From assembly GCA_946699065.1 (NCBI GenBank), contig CAMPDV010000861.1:1-64000 (forward strand): 64,000 nt of DNA. Direction: 5' to 3'. This stretch comes from Loxodes magnus (lineage: Eukaryota; Ciliophora; Karyorelictea; Loxodida; Loxodidae). Shown here one piece after another: positions 22,026 to 37,494 of this stretch (position 1 is its first letter; every line of letters begins with the position of its first letter). Made by a program: the position numbers and the translations under genes. The notes under the pieces were generated by a model, which saw only the letters and a list, made by a program, of their open reading frames with translations, was not told the origin of the DNA and ran no database searches.

Positions 22026-24938
22026 TAATTATCAAATGGGGAAGTTCAAAAGTATATTATTTTTGATATTAGTAGTTTCATATAGATTCTTTGTAACTTC
22101 CTTAATGTATAATATTGATTGGTGAGTGGTGTGAAATGTGTTTATTGGTGTTAATTAGTATCAGAAAACATGTAATTGAAAGTGAGTAATTATCAAATGG
22201 GGAAGTTCACTAGTATATTATTTTTGTTACTACGTAGTTTTAGAGTAGATTCTTTGTAACTTCCTTAATGTATAATATTGATTAGTGAGTGGTGTGAAAT
22301 GTGTTTATTGGTGTTAATTATGATCAGAAAACATGTAATTGAAAGAGAGTAATTATTATTTGGGGAAGTTCACAAGTATATTATTTTTGTTACTAGCAGT
22401 TTCATGATAGATTCTTTGTAACTTCCTTTCATTATAATATTGATTAGTGAGTGGTGTGAAATGTGTTTATTGGTGTTAATTATGATCAGAAAACATGTAA
22501 TTGAAAGTGAGTAATTATCAAATGGGGAAGTTAATAAGTATATTCACTTTTATACTAGTAGTTTCATAGTAGATTCTTTGTAACTTCCTTAATGTATAAT
22601 ATTGATTAGTGAGTGGTGTGAAATGTGTTTATTGGTGTTAATTATGATGAGAAAACATGTAATTGAAAGTGCGTAATTATCAAATGGAAAAGTTCAAAAG
22701 TATATTCACTTTTATACTAGTAGTTTCATAGTAGATTCTTTGTAACTTCCTTTCAGTATAATATTGATTAGTGAGTGGTGTGAAATGTGTTTATTGGTGT
22801 TAATTATGATGAGAAAACATGTAATTGAAAGTGAGTAATTATTAATTGGGGAAGTTCACAAGTATATTATTTTTGATACTAGTAGTTTCATAGTAGATTC
22901 TTTGTAACTTCCTTAATGTATAATATTGATTAGTGAGTGGTGTGAAATGTGTTTATTGGTGTTAATTATGATCAGAAAACATGTAATTGAAAGTGAGTAA
23001 TTATCAAATGGGGAAGTTCACAAGTATATTCACTTTTATACTAGTAGTTTCATAGTAGATTCTTTGTAACTTCCTTAATGTATAATATTGATTTGTGAGT
23101 GGTGTGAAATGTGTTTATTGGTGTTAATTATGATGAGAAAACATGTAATTGAAAGTGAGTAATTATCAAATGGGGAAGTTCAAAAGTATATTATTTTTGA
23201 TATTAGTCGTTTCATATAGATTCTTTGTAACTTCCTTAATGTATAATATTGATTGGTGAGTGGTGTGAAATGTGTTTATTGGTGTTAATTAGTATCAGAA
23301 AACATGTAATTGAAAGTGAGTAATTATCAAATGGGGAAGTTCACAAGTATATTATTTTTGTTACTACGTAGTTTTAGAGTAGATTCTTTGTAACTTCCTT
23401 AATGTATAATATTGATTAGTGAGTGGTGTGAAATGTGTTTATTGGTGTTAATTATGATCAGAAAACATGTAATTGAAAGTGAGTAATTATCAACTGGGGA
23501 AGTTCACAAGTATATTATTTTTGATACTGTAGTCTGAAAGTAGATTCTTTGTAACTTCCTTTCATTATAATATTGATTAGTGAGTGGTGTGAAATGTGTT
23601 TATTGGTGTTAATTATGATGAGAAAACATGTAATTGAAAGTGCGTAATTATCAAATGGGGAAGTTCAAAAGTATATTCACTTTGATACTGTAATTTTAAA
23701 GTAGATTCTTTGTAACTTCCTTAATGTATAATATTGATTAGTGAGTGGTGTGAAATGTGTTTATCGGTGTTAATTATGATGAGAAAACATGTAATTGAAA
23801 GTGAGTAATTATTAATTGGGGAAGTTCAGAAGTATATTATTTTTGATACTAGTAGTTTCATAGTAGATTCTTTGTAACTTCCTTTCATTATAATATTGAT
23901 TAGTGAGTGGTGTGAAATGTGTTTATTGGTGTTAATTATGATCAGAAAACATGTAATTGAAAGTGAGTAATTATTAATTGGGGAAGTTCACAAGTATATT
24001 ATTTTTGATACTAGTAGTTTCATAGTAGATTCTTTGTAACTTCCTTAATGTATAATATTGATTTGTGAGTGGTGTGAAATGTGTTTATTGGTTTTAATTA
24101 TGATGAGAAAACATGTAATTGAAAGTGAGTAATTATCAACTGGGGAAGTTCACAAGTATATTCAAATTGATACTAGTAGTTTGAAAGTAGATTCTTTGTA
24201 ACTTCCTTAATGTATAATATTGATTAGTGAGTGGTGTGAAATGTGTTTATTGGCGTTAATTATGATGAGAAAACATGTAATTGAAAGTGAGTTATTATTA
24301 ATTGGGGAAGTTCAGAAGTATATTATTTTTGATACTAGTAGTTTCATAGTAGATTCTTTGTAACTTCCTTAATGTATAATATTGATTAGTGAGTGGTGTG
24401 AAATGTGTTTATTGGTGTTAATTATGATGAGAAAACATGTAATTGAAAGTGAGTTATTATTAACTGGGGAAGTTCACAAGTATATTCAATTTGATACTAG
24501 TAGTTTCATAGTAGATTCTTTGTAACTTCCTTAATGTATAATATTGATTAGTGAGTGGTGTGAAATGTGTTTATTGGTGTTAATTATGATGAGAAAACAT
24601 GTAATTGAAAGTGAGTAATTATCAAATGGGGAAGTTCGGAAGTATGTTCACTTTGATACTGTAATTTAAAAGTAGATTCTTTGTAACTTCCTTTCAAGAT
24701 CATATTGATTAGTGAGTGGTGTGAAATGTGTTTATTGGTGTTAATTATGATGAGAAAACATGTAATTGAAAGTGAGTAATTATCAACTGCGGAAGTTCAC
24801 AAGTATATTCAATTTGATACTAGACGTTTGAAAATAAATTCTATGTAACTTCCTTAATGTATAATATTGATTAGTGAGTGGTGTGAAATGTGTTTATTGG
24901 TGTTAATTATGATGAGAAAACATGTAATTGAAAGTGCG
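22026..24938 (+). repeat. Higher-order block A2, 18 monomers
   Basis: It matches A1 and A3 but is one monomer shorter. The TTTCAAGATCATATTG marker at about 24692 lies 2913 bp after that of A1 and 3075 bp before that of A3, and the monomer carrying TTTGATAGTAG just before this marker in A1 and A3 is absent. The loss is in register, as expected from unequal exchange. A2 and A3 share the rare AAATGGAAAAGTTC word (near 22680 and 25595), so they are the closer pair. Confidence 0.82.
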
Positions 24939-27790
24939 TAATTATCAAATGGGGAAGTTCAAAAGTATATTATTTTTGATATTAGTAGTTTCATATAGAT
25001 TCTTTGTAACTTCCTTAATGTATAATATTGATTGGTGAGTGGTGTGAAATGTGTTTATTGGTGTTAATTAGTATCAGAAAACATGTAATTGAAAGTGAGT
25101 AATTATCAAATGGGGAAGTTCACTAGTATATTATTTTTGTTACTACGTAGTTTTAGAGTAGATTCTTTGTAACTTCCTTAATGTATAATATTGATTAGTG
25201 AGTGGTGTGAAATGTGTTTATTGGTGTTAATTATGATCAGAAAACATGTAATTGAAAGAGAGTAATTATTATTTGGGGAAGTTCACAAGTATATTATTTT
25301 TGTTACTAGCAGTTTCATGATAGATTCTTTGTAACTTCCTTTCATTATAATATTGATTAGTGAGTGGTGTGAAATGTGTTTATTGGTGTTAATTATGATC
25401 AGAAAACATGTAATTGAAAGTGAGTAATTATCAAATGGGGAAGTTAATAAGTATATTCACTTTTATACTAGTAGTTTCATAGTAGATTCTTTGTAACTTC
25501 CTTAATGTATAATATTGATTAGTGAGTGGTGTGAAATGTGTTTATTGGTGTTAATTATGATGAGAAAACATGTAATTGAAAGTGCGTAATTATCAAATGG
25601 AAAAGTTCAAAAGTATATTCACTTTTATACTAGTAGTTTCATAGTAGATTCTTTGTAACTTCCTTTCAGTATAATATTGATTAGTGAGTGGTGTGAAATG
25701 TGTTTATTGGTGTTAATTATGATGAGAAAACATGTAATTGAAAGTGAGTAATTATTAATTGGGGAAGTTCACAAGTATATTATTTTTGATACTAGTAGTT
25801 TCATAGTAGATTCTTTGTAACTTCCTTAATGTATAATATTGATTAGTGAGTGGTGTGAAATGTGTTTATTGGTGTTAATTATGATCAGAAAACATGTAAT
25901 TGAAAGTGAGTAATTATCAAATGGGGAAGTTCACAAGTATATTCACTTTTATACTAGTAGTTTCATAGTAGATTCTTTGTAACTTCCTTAATGTATAATA
26001 TTGATTTGTGAGTGGTGTGAAATGTGTTTATTGGTGTTAATTATGATGAGAAAACATGTAATTGAAAGTGAGTAATTATCAAATGGGGAAGTTCAAAAGT
26101 ATATTATTTTTGATATTAGTCGTTTCATATAGATTCTTTGTAACTTCCTTAATGTATAATATTGATTGGTGAGTGGTGTGAAATGTGTTTATTGGTGTTA
26201 ATTAGTATCAGAAAACATGTAATTGAAAGTGAGTAATTATCAAATGGGGAAGTTCACAAGTATATTATTTTTGTTACTACGTAGTTTTAGAGTAGATTCT
26301 TTGTAACTTCCTTAATGTATAATATTGATTAGTGAGTGGTGTGAAATGTGTTTATTGGTGTTAATTATGATCAGAAAACATGTAATTGAAAGTGAGTAAT
26401 TATCAACTGGGGAAGTTCACAAGTATATTATTTTTGATACTGTAGTCTGAAAGTAGATTCTTTGTAACTTCCTTTCATTATAATATTGATTAGTGAGTGG
26501 TGTGAAATGTGTTTATTGGTGTTAATTATGATGAGAAAACATGTAATTGAAAGTGCGTAATTATCAAATGGGGAAGTTCAAAAGTATATTCACTTTGATA
26601 CTGTAATTTTAAAGTAGATTCTTTGTAACTTCCTTAATGTATAATATTGATTAGTGAGTGGTGTGAAATGTGTTTATCGGTGTTAATTATGATGAGAAAA
26701 CATGTAATTGAAAGTGAGTAATTATTAATTGGGGAAGTTCAGAAGTATATTCACATTCATACTAGTAGTTTCATAGTAGATTCTTTGTAACTTCCTTTCA
26801 TTATAATATTGATTAGTGAGTGGTGTGAAATGTGTTTATTGGTGTTAATTATGATCAGAAAACATGTAATTGAAAGTGAGTAATTATTAATTGGGGAAGT
26901 TCACAAGTATATTATTTTTGATACTAGTAGTTTCATAGTAGATTCTTTGTAACTTCCTTAATGTATAATATTGATTTGTGAGTGGTGTGAAATGTGTTTA
27001 TTGGTTTTAATTATGATGAGAAAACATGTAATTGAAAGTGAGTAATTATCAACTGGGGAAGTTCACAAGTATATTCAAATTGATACTAGTAGTTTGAAAG
27101 TAGATTCTTTGTAACTTCCTTAATGTATAATATTGATTAGTGAGTGGTGTGAAATGTGTTTATTGGCGTTAATTATGATGAGAAAACATGTAATTGAAAG
27201 TGAGTTATTATTAATTGGGGAAGTTCAGAAGTATATTATTTTTGATACTAGTAGTTTCATAGTAGATTCTTTGTAACTTCCTTAATGTATAATATTGATT
27301 AGTGAGTGGTGTGAAATGTGTTTATTGGTGTTAATTATGATGAGAAAACATGTAATTGAAAGTGAGTTATTATTAACTGGGGAAGTTCACAAGTATATTC
27401 AATTTGATACTAGTAGTTTCATAGTAGATTCTTTGTAACTTCCTTAATGTATAATATTGATTAGTGAGTGGTGTGAAATGTGTTTATTGGTGTTAATTAT
27501 GATCAGAAAACATGTAATTGAAAGTGAGTAATTATCAAATGGGGAAGTTCGGAAGTATGTTCACTTTGATACTGTAATTTAAAAGTAGATTCTTTGTAAC
27601 TTCCTTAATGTATAATATTGATTAGTGAGTGGTGTGAAATGTGTTTATTGGTGTTAATTATGATGAGAAAACATGTAATTGAAAGTGAGTTATTATTAAC
27701 TGGGGAAGTTCACAAGTATATTCAATTTGATACTAGTAGTTTGATAGTAGATTCTTTGTAACTTCCTTTCAAGATCATATTGATTAGTGA
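24939..27790 (+). repeat. Higher-order block A3, about 18 monomers (partial)
   Basis: It follows A2 until about 27790, just after the TTTCAAGATCATATTG marker, where A1 and A2 continue with a GGAAGTT monomer containing AACTGCGG and this copy does not. One monomer near 26745 carries TTCACATTCATAC in place of the A1/A2 sequence. Confidence 0.78.
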
Positions 27791-28569
27791 GTGGTGTGAA
27801 ATGTGTTTATTGGTGTTAATTATGATGAGAAAACATGTAATTGAAAGTGAGTAATTATTAATTGGGGAAGTTCACAAGTATATTATTTTTGATACTAGTA
27901 GTTTCATAGTAGATTCTTTGTAACTTCCTTAATGTATAATATTGATTAGTGAGTGGTGTGAAATGTGTTTATTGGTGTTAATTAGTATCAGAAAACATGT
28001 AATTGAAAGTGAGTAATTATCAAATGGGGAAGTTCACAAGTATATTATTTTTGATACTAGTAGTTTCATAGTAGATTCTTTGTAACTTCCTTAATGTATA
28101 ATATTGATTTGTGAGTGGTGTGAAATGTGTTTATTGGTGTTAATTATGATCAGAAAACATGTAATTGAAAGTGAGTAATTATCAAATGGGGAAGTTCAGA
28201 AGTATGTTCACTTTAGATACTAGAAGTTTCATAGTAGATTCTTTGTAACTTCCTTAATATATATAATTAATTAGTGAGTGGTGTGAAATTTGTTTATTGG
28301 TGTTAATTATGATCAGAAAACATGTAATTGAAAGTGCGTAATTATCAAATGGGGAAGTTCACAAGTATATTATTTTTGATACTAGTAGTTTCATAGTAGA
28401 TTCTTTGTAACTTCCTTAATATATATAATTAATTAGTGAGTGGTGTGAAATGTGTTTATTGGTGTTAATTATGATCAGAAAACATGTAATTGAAAGTGCG
28501 TAATTATCAAATGGGGAAGTTCAAAAGTATATTATTTTTGATATTAGTAGTTTCAGAGTAGATTCTATG

Positions 28570-31500
28570 TAACTTCCTTTCATTATAATATTGATTAGTG
28601 AGTGGTGTGAAATGTGTTTATTGGTGTTAATTATGATGAGAAAACATGTAATTGAAAGTGAGTAATTATTAATTGGGGAAGTTCGGATTTATATAATTTT
28701 TGATACTAGTAGTTTCATAGTAGATTCTTTGTAACTTCCTTAATGTATAATATTGATTTGTGAGTGGTGTGAAATGTGTTTATTGGTTTTAATTATGATG
28801 AGAAAACATGTAATTGAAAGTGAGTAATTATCAAATGGGGAAGTTCACAAGTATATTCACTTTTATACTAGTAGTTTCATAGTAGATTCTTTGTAACTTC
28901 CTTAATGTATAATATTGATTTGTGAGTGGTGTGAAATGTGTTTATTGGTGTTAATTATGATGAGAAAACATGTAATTGAAAGTGAGTAATTATTAATTGG
29001 GGAAGTTCACAAGTATATTGTTTTTGATATTAGTAGTTTCATAGTAGATTCTTTGTAACTTCCTTAATGTATAATATTGATTAGTGAGTGGTGTGAAATG
29101 TGTTTATTGGTGTTAATTATGATGAGAAAACATGTAATTGAAAGTGAGTAATTATCAATTGGGGAAGTTAATAAGTATATTCACTTTGATACTAGTAGTT
29201 TCATAGTAGATTCTTTGTAACTTCCTTAATGTATAATATTGATTTGTGAGTGGTGTGAAATGTGTTTATTGGTGTTAATTATGATCAGAAAACATGTAAT
29301 TGAAAGTGAGTAATTATTAATTGGGGAAGTTCATGAGTATATTCACTTTTATACTAGTAGTTTCATAGTAGATTCTTTGTAACTTCCTTAATATATATAA
29401 TTAATTAGTGAGTGGTGTGAAATGTGTTTATTGGTGTTAATTATGATGAGAAAACATGTAATTGAAAGTGAGTAATTATTAATTGGGGAAGTTCAGAAGT
29501 ATGTTCACTTTTATACTAGTAGTTTCATAGTAGATTCTTTGTAACTTCCTTTCAGTATAATATTGATTTGTGAGTGGTGTGAAATGTGTTTATTGGTGTT
29601 AATTATGATCAGAAAACATGTAATTGAAAGTGAGTAATTATTAATTGGGGAAGTTCATGAGTATATTCACTTTTATACTAGTAGTTTCATAGTAGATTCT
29701 TTGTAACTTCCTTAATGTATAATATTGATTAGTGAGTGGTGTGAAATTTGTTTATTGGTGTTAATTATGATCAGAAAACATGTAATTGAAAGTGAGTAAT
29801 TATCAAATGGGGAAGTTAATAAGTATGTTCACTTTGTTACTAGTAGTTTCATAGTAGATTCTTTGTAACTTCCTTTCAAGATCATATTGATTAGTGAGTG
29901 GTGTGAAATGTGTTTATTGGTGTTAATTATGATCAGTAAACATGTAATTGAAAGTGAGTAATTATCAAATGGGGAAGTTCAGAAGTATGTTCACTTTAGA
30001 TACTAGAAGTTTCATAGTAGATTCTTTGTAACTTCCTTAATATATATAATTAATTAGTGAGTGGTGTGAAATTTGTTTATTGGTGTTAATTATGATCAGA
30101 AAACATGTAATTGAAAGTGAGTAATTATCAAATGGGGAAGTTCGGAAGTATGTTCACTTTGATACTATAATTTTAAAGTAGATTCTTTGTAACTTCCTTA
30201 ATATATAATATTGATTAGTGAGTGGTGTGAAATGTGTTTATTGGTGTTAATTATGATCAGAAAACATGTAATTGAAAGTGAGTAATTATTAATTGGGGAA
30301 GTTCAGAAGTATATTCACATTCATACTAGTAGTTTCATAGTAGATTCTTTGTAACTTCCTTAATGTATAATATTGATTTGTGAGTGGTGTGAAATGTGTT
30401 TATTGGTGTTAATTATGATGAGAAAACATGTAATTGAAAGTGAGTTATTATTAACTGGGGAAGTTCACAAGTATGTTCACTTTTTTATTAGTAGTTTCAT
30501 AGTAGATTCTTTGTAACTTCCTTAATGTATAATATTGATTAGTGAGTGGTGTGAAATGTGTTTATTGGTGTTAATTATGATCAGAAAACATGTAATTGAA
30601 AGTGAGTAATTATCAAATGGGGAAGTTCAGAAGTATGTTCACTTTAGATACTAGAAGTTTCATAGTAGATTCTTTGTAACTTCCTTAATATATATAATTA
30701 ATTAGTGAGTGGTGTGAAATTTGTTTATTGGTGTTAATTATGATCAGAAAACATGTAATTGAAAGTGAGTAATTATTAATTGGGGAAGTTCAGAAGTATG
30801 TTCACTTTGATACTGGAATTTTAAAGTAGATTCTTTGTAACTTCCTTAATGTATAATATTGATTAGTGAGTGGTGTGAAATGTGTTTATTGGTGTTAATT
30901 ATGATCAGAAAACATGTAATTGAAAGTGAGTAATTATCAAATGGGGAAGTTCACAAGTATATTCACTTTTATACTAGTAGTTTCATAGTAGATTCTTTGT
31001 AACTTCCTTAATGTATAATATTGATTAGTGAGTGGTGTGAAATGTGTTTATTGGTGTTAATTATGATCAGAAAACATGTAATTGAAAGTGAGTAATTATT
31101 AAATGGGGATGTTAATAAGTATATTATTTTTGATACTAGTAGTTTCATAGTAGATTCTTTGTAACTTCCTTAATGTATAATATTGATTATAGAGTGGTGT
31201 GAAATGTGTTTATTGGTGTTAATTATGATGAGAAAACATGTAATTGAAAGTGAGTAATTATCAAATGGGGAAGTTCGGAAGTATGTTCACTTTGATACTA
31301 TAATTTTAAAGTAGATTCTTTGTAACTTCCTTAATATATAATATTGATTAGTGAGTGGTGTGAAATGTGTTTATTGGTGTTAATTATGATCAGAAAACAT
31401 GTAATTGAAAGTGAGTAATTATTAATTGGGGAAGTTCAGAAGTATATTCACATTCATACTAGTAGTTTCATAGTAGATTCTTTGTAACTTCCTTAATATA

Positions 31501-32715
31501 TAATATTGATTAGTGAGTGGTGTGAAATGTGTTTATTGGTGTTAATTATGATGAGAAAACATGTAATTGAAAGTGAGTTATTATTAACTGGGGAAGTTCA
31601 CAAGTATGTTCACTTTTTTATTAGTAGTTTCATAGTAGATTCTTTGTAACTTCCTTAATGTATAATATTGATTAGTGAGTGGTGTGAAATGTGTTTATTG
31701 GTGTTAATTATGATCAGAAAACATGTAATTGAAATTGAGTAATTATTAATTGGGGAAGTTCACAAGTATATTATTTTTGATACTAGTAGTTTTAGAGTAG
31801 ATTCTTTGTAACTTCCTTAATGTATATAATTAATTAGTGAGTGGTGTGAAATTTGTTTATTGGTGTTAATTATGATCAGAAAACATGTAATTGAAAGTGC
31901 GTAATTATCAAATGGGGAAGTTCAAAAGTATATTATTTTTGATATTAGTAGTTTCATAGTAGATTCTTTGTAACTTCCTTAATATATAATATTGATTAGT
32001 GAGTGGTGTGAAATGTGTTTATTGGTGTTAATTATGATCAGAAAACATGTAATTGAAAGTGCGTAATTATCAAATGGGGAAGTTCAAAAGTATATTATTT
32101 TTGATATTAGTAGTTTCAGAGTAGATTCTTTGTAACTTCCTTAATGTATAATATTGATTAGTGAGTGGTGTGAAATGTGTTTATTGGTGTTAATTATGAT
32201 CAGAAAACATGTAATTGAAAGTGCGTAATTATCAAATGGAGAAGTTCAGAAGTATATTATTTTTGATATTAGTAGTTTCATAGTAGATTCTTTGTAACTT
32301 CCTTTCATTATAATATTGATTAGTGAGTGGTGTGAAATGTGTTTATTGGTGTTAATTATGATCAGTAAACATGTAATTGAAAGTGAGTAATTATCAAATG
32401 GGGAAGTTCAAAAGTATATTATTTTTGATATTAGTAGTTTCAGAGTAGATTCTATGTAACTTCCTTTCATTATAATATTGATTAGTGAGTGGTGTGAAAT
32501 GTGTTTATTGGTGTTAATTATGATGAGAAAACATGTAATTGAAATTGAGTAATTATCAAATGGGGAAGTTCAAAAGTATATTATTTTTGATATTAGTAGT
32601 TTCATAGTAGATTCTTTGTAACTTCCTTAATATATAATATTGATTAGTGAGTGGTGTGAAATGTGTTTATTGGTGTTAATTATGATCAGAAAACATGTAA
32701 TTGAAAGTGAGTAAT
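28570..32715 (+). repeat. Higher-order segment B1
   Basis: It shares its order of monomer variants with B2. GTTCGGATTTATATAA lies at 28681 and again at 33540 (offset 4859, 30 monomers). TCAAGATCAT is at 29876 and 35221 (offset 5345, 33 monomers). AAATGGAGAAG is near 32234 and 36446 (offset 4212, 26 monomers). The changing offsets mean that three monomers were gained in B2 and about seven in B1; the latter is a local duplication seen as the TTAACTGGGG words at 30451 and 31584. Confidence 0.75.
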
Positions 32716-33429
32716 TATTAATTGGGGAAGTTCATGAGTATATTCACTTTTATACTAGTAGTTTCATAGTAGATTCTTTGTAACTTCCTTAATATATATA
32801 ATTAATTAGTGAGTGGTGTGAAATGTGTTTATTGGTGTTAATTATGATGAGAAAACATGTAATTGAAAGTGAGTAATTATTAATTGGGGAAGTTCAGAAG
32901 TATGTTCACTTTTATACTAGTAGTTTCATAGTAGATTCTTTGTAACTTCCTTAATGTATAATATTGATTTGTGAGTGGTGTGAAATGTGTTTATTGGTGT
33001 TAATTATGATGAGAAAACATGTAATTGAAAGTGAGTAATTATCAAATGGGGAAGTTCAGAAGTATGTTCACTTTTATACTAGTAGTTTCATAGTAGATTC
33101 TTTGTAACTTCCTTTCAGTATAATATTGATTTGTGAGTGGTGTGAAATGTGTTTATTGGTGTTAATTATGATCAGAAAACATGTAATTGAAAGTGAGTAA
33201 TTATTAATTGGGGAAGTTCATGAGTATATTCACTTTTATACTAGTAGTTTCATAGTAGATTCTTTGTAACTTCCTTAATGTATAATATTGATTAGTGAGT
33301 GGTGTGAAATTTGTTTATTGGTGTTAATTATGATCAGAAAACATGTAATTGAAAGTGAGTAATTATCAAATGGGGAAGTTAATAAGTATGTTCACTTTGT
33401 TACTAGTAGTTTCATAGTAGATTCTTTGT

Positions 33430-36400
33430 AACTTCCTTTCATTATAATATTGATTAGTGAGTGGTGTGAAATGTGTTTATTGGTGTTAATTATGATGAGA
33501 AAACATGTAATTGAAAGTGAGTAATTATTAATTGGGGAAGTTCGGATTTATATAATTTTTGATACTAGTAGTTTCATAGTAGATTCTTTGTAACTTCCTT
33601 AATGTATAATATTGATTTGTGAGTGGTGTGAAATGTGTTTATTGGTTTTAATTATGATGAGAAAACATGTAATTGAAAGTGAGTAATTATCAAATGGGGA
33701 AGTTCACAAGTATATTCACTTTTATACTAGTAGTTTCATAGTAGATTCTTTGTAACTTCCTTAATGTATAATATTGATTTGTGAGTGGTGTGAAATGTGT
33801 TTATTGGTGTTAATTATGATGAGAAAACATGTAATTGAAAGTGAGTAATTATTAATTGGGGAAGTTCGGATTTATATAATTTTTGATACTAGTAGTTTCA
33901 TAGTAGATTCTTTGTAACTTCCTTAATGTATAATATTGATTTGTGAGTGGTGTGAAATGTGTTTATTGGTTTTAATTATGATGAGAAAACATGTAATTGA
34001 AAGTGAGTAATTATCAAATGGGGAAGTTAATAAGTATATTCACTTTGATACTAGTAGTTTCATAGTAGATTCTTTGTAACTTCCTTAATGTATAATATTG
34101 ATTAGTGAGTGGTGTGAAATGTGTTTATTGGTGTTAATTATGATCAGAAAACATGTAATTGAAAGTGAGTAATTATTAATTGGGGAAGTTCATGAGTATA
34201 TTCACTTTTATACTAGTAGTTTCATAGTAGATTCTTTGTAACTTCCTTAATATATATAATTAATTAGTGAGTGGTGTGAAATGTGTTTATTGGTGTTAAT
34301 TATGATCAGAAAACATGTAATTGAAAGTGAGTAATTATTAATTGGGGAAGTTCACAAGTATATTGTTTTTGATATTAGTAGTTTCATAGTAGATTCTTTG
34401 TAACTTCCTTAATGTATAATATTGATTAGTGAGTGGTGTGAAATGTGTTTATTGGTTTTAATTATGATGAGAAAACATGTAATTGAAAGTGAGTAATTAT
34501 CAATTGGGGAAGTTAATAAGTATATTCACTTTGATACTAGTAGTTTCATAGTAGATTCTTTGTAACTTCCTTAATGTATAATATTGATTTGTGAGTGGTG
34601 TGAAATGTGTTTATTGGTGTTAATTATGATCAGAAAACATGTAATTGAAAGTGAGTAATTATTAATTGGGGAAGTTCATGAGTATATTCACTTTTATACT
34701 AGTAGTTTCATAGTAGATTCTTTGTAACTTCCTTAATATATATAATTAATTAGTGAGTGGTGTGAAATGTGTTTATTGGTGTTAATTATGATGAGAAAAC
34801 ATGTAATTGAAAGTGAGTAATTATTAATTGGGGAAGTTCAGAAGTATGTTCACTTTTATACTAGTAGTTTCATAGTAGATTCTTTGTAACTTCCTTTCAG
34901 TATAATATTGATTTGTGAGTGGTGTGAAATGTGTTTATTGGTGTTAATTATGATCAGAAAACATGTAATTGAAAGTGAGTAATTATTAATTGGGGAAGTT
35001 CATGAGTATATTCACTTTTATACTAGTAGTTTCATAGTAGATTCTTTGTAACTTCCTTTCATTATAATATTGATTAGTGAGTGGTGTGAAATGTGTTTAT
35101 TGGTGTTAATTATGATCAGAAAACATGTAATTGAAAGTGAGTAATTATCAAATGGGGAAGTTAATAAGTATGTTCACTTTGTTACTAGTAGTTTCATAGT
35201 AGATTCTTTGTAACTTCCTTTCAAGATCATATTGATTAGTGAGTGGTGTGAAATGTGTTTATTGGTGTTAATTATGATCAGTAAACATGTAATTGAAAGT
35301 GAGTAATTATCAAATGGGGAAGTTCAGAAGTATGTTCACTTTAGATACTAGAAGTTTCATAGTAGATTCTTTGTAACTTCCTTAATATATATAATTAATT
35401 AGTGAGTGGTGTGAAATTTGTTTATTGGTGTTAATTATGATGAGAAAACATGTAATTGAAAGTGAGTAATTATCAAATGGGGAAGTTCGGAAGTATGTTC
35501 ACTTTGATACTATAATTTTAAAGTAGATTCTTTGTAACTTCCTTAATATATAATATTGATTAGTGAGTGGTGTGAAATGTGTTTATTGGTGTTAATTATG
35601 ATCAGAAAACATGTAATTGAAAGTGCGTAATTATCAAATGGGGAAGTTCAGAAGTATATTCACATTCATACTAGTAGTTTGATAGTAGATTCTTTGTAAC
35701 TTCCTTAATGTATAATATTGATTTGTGAGTGGTGTGAAATGTGTTTATTGGTGTTAATTATGATGAGAAAACATGTAATTGAAAGTGAGTTATTATTAAC
35801 TGGGGAAGTTCACAAGTATGTTCACTTTTTTATTAGTAGTTTCATAGTAGATTCTTTGTAACTTCCTTAATGTATAATATTGATTAGTGAGTGGTGTGAA
35901 ATGTGTTTATTGGTGTTAATTATGATCAGAAAACATGTAATTGAAATTGAGTAATTATTAATTGGGGAAGTTCACAAGTATATTATTTTTGATACTAGTA
36001 GTTTTAGAGTAGATTCTTTGTAACTTCCTTAATGTATATAATTAATTAGTGAGTGGTGTGAAATTTGTTTATTGGTGTTAATTATGATCAGAAAACATGT
36101 AATTGAAAGTGCGTAATTATCAAATGGGGAAGTTCAAAAGTATATTATTTTTGATATTAGTAGTTTCATAGTAGATTCTTTGTAACTTCCTTAATATATA
36201 ATATTGATTAGTGAGTGGTGTGAAATGTGTTTATTGGTGTTAATTATGATCAGAAAACATGTAATTGAAAGTGCGTAATTATCAAATGGGGAAGTTCAAA
36301 AGTATATTATTTTTGATATTAGTAGTTTCAGAGTAGATTCTTTGTAACTTCCTTAATGTATAATATTGATTAGTGAGTGGTGTGAAATGTGTTTATTGGT

Positions 36401-36927
36401 GTTAATTATGATCAGAAAACATGTAATTGAAAGTGCGTAATTATCAAATGGAGAAGTTCAGAAGTATATTATTTTTGATATTAGTAGTTTCATAGTAGAT
36501 TCTTTGTAACTTCCTTTCATTATAATATTGATTAGTGAGTGGTGTGAAATGTGTTTATTGGTGTTAATTATGATCAGTAAACATGTAATTGAAAGTGAGT
36601 AATTATCAAATGGGGAAGTTCAAAAGTATATTATTTTTGATATTAGTAGTTTCAGAGTAGATTCTATGTAACTTCCTTTCATTATAATATTGATTAGTGA
36701 GTGGTGTGAAATGTGTTTATTGGTGTTAATTATGATGAGAAAACATGTAATTGAAATTGAGTAATTATCAAATGGGGAAGTTCAAAAGTATATTATTTTT
36801 GATATTAGTAGTTTCATAGTAGATTCTTTGTAACTTCCTTAATATATAATATTGATTAGTGAGTGGTGTGAAATGTGTTTATTGGTGTTAATTATGATCA
36901 GAAAACATGTAATTGAAAGTGAGTAAT
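33430..36927 (+). repeat. Higher-order segment B2
   Basis: The second copy of the B series. It has two GTTCGGATTTATATAA monomers 324 bp apart (33540 and 33864), that is a local two-monomer duplication. Its part from 35221 onward is repeated 3726 bp later, exactly 23 x 162. Confidence 0.75.
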
Positions 36928-37494
36928 TATCAAATGGGGAAGTTAATAAGTATGTTCACTTTGTTACTAGTAGTTTGATAGTAGATTCTTTGTAACTTCC
37001 TTTCAAGATCATATTGATTAGTGAGTGGTGTGAAATGTGTTTATTGGTGTTAATTATGATGAGAAAACATGTAATTGAAAGTGAGTAATTATTAATTGGG
37101 GAAGTTCACAAGTATATTATTTTTGATACTAGTAGTTTCATAGTAGATTCTTTGTAACTTCCTTAATGTATAATATTGATTTGTGAGTGGTGTGAAATGT
37201 GTTTATTGGTGTTAATTATGATGAGAAAACATGTAATTGAAAGTGAGTAATTATCAAATGGGGAAGTTCAGAAGTATGTTCACTTTAGATACTAGAAGTT
37301 TCATAGTAGATTCTTTGTAACTTCCTTAATATATATAATTAATTAGTGAGTGGTGTGAAATTTGTTTATTGGTGTTAATTATGATCAGAAAACATGTAAT
37401 TGAAAGTGCGTAATTATCAAATGGGGAAGTTCAAAAGTATATTATTTTTGATACTAGTAGTTTCATAGTAGATTCTTTGTAACTTCCTTAATGT

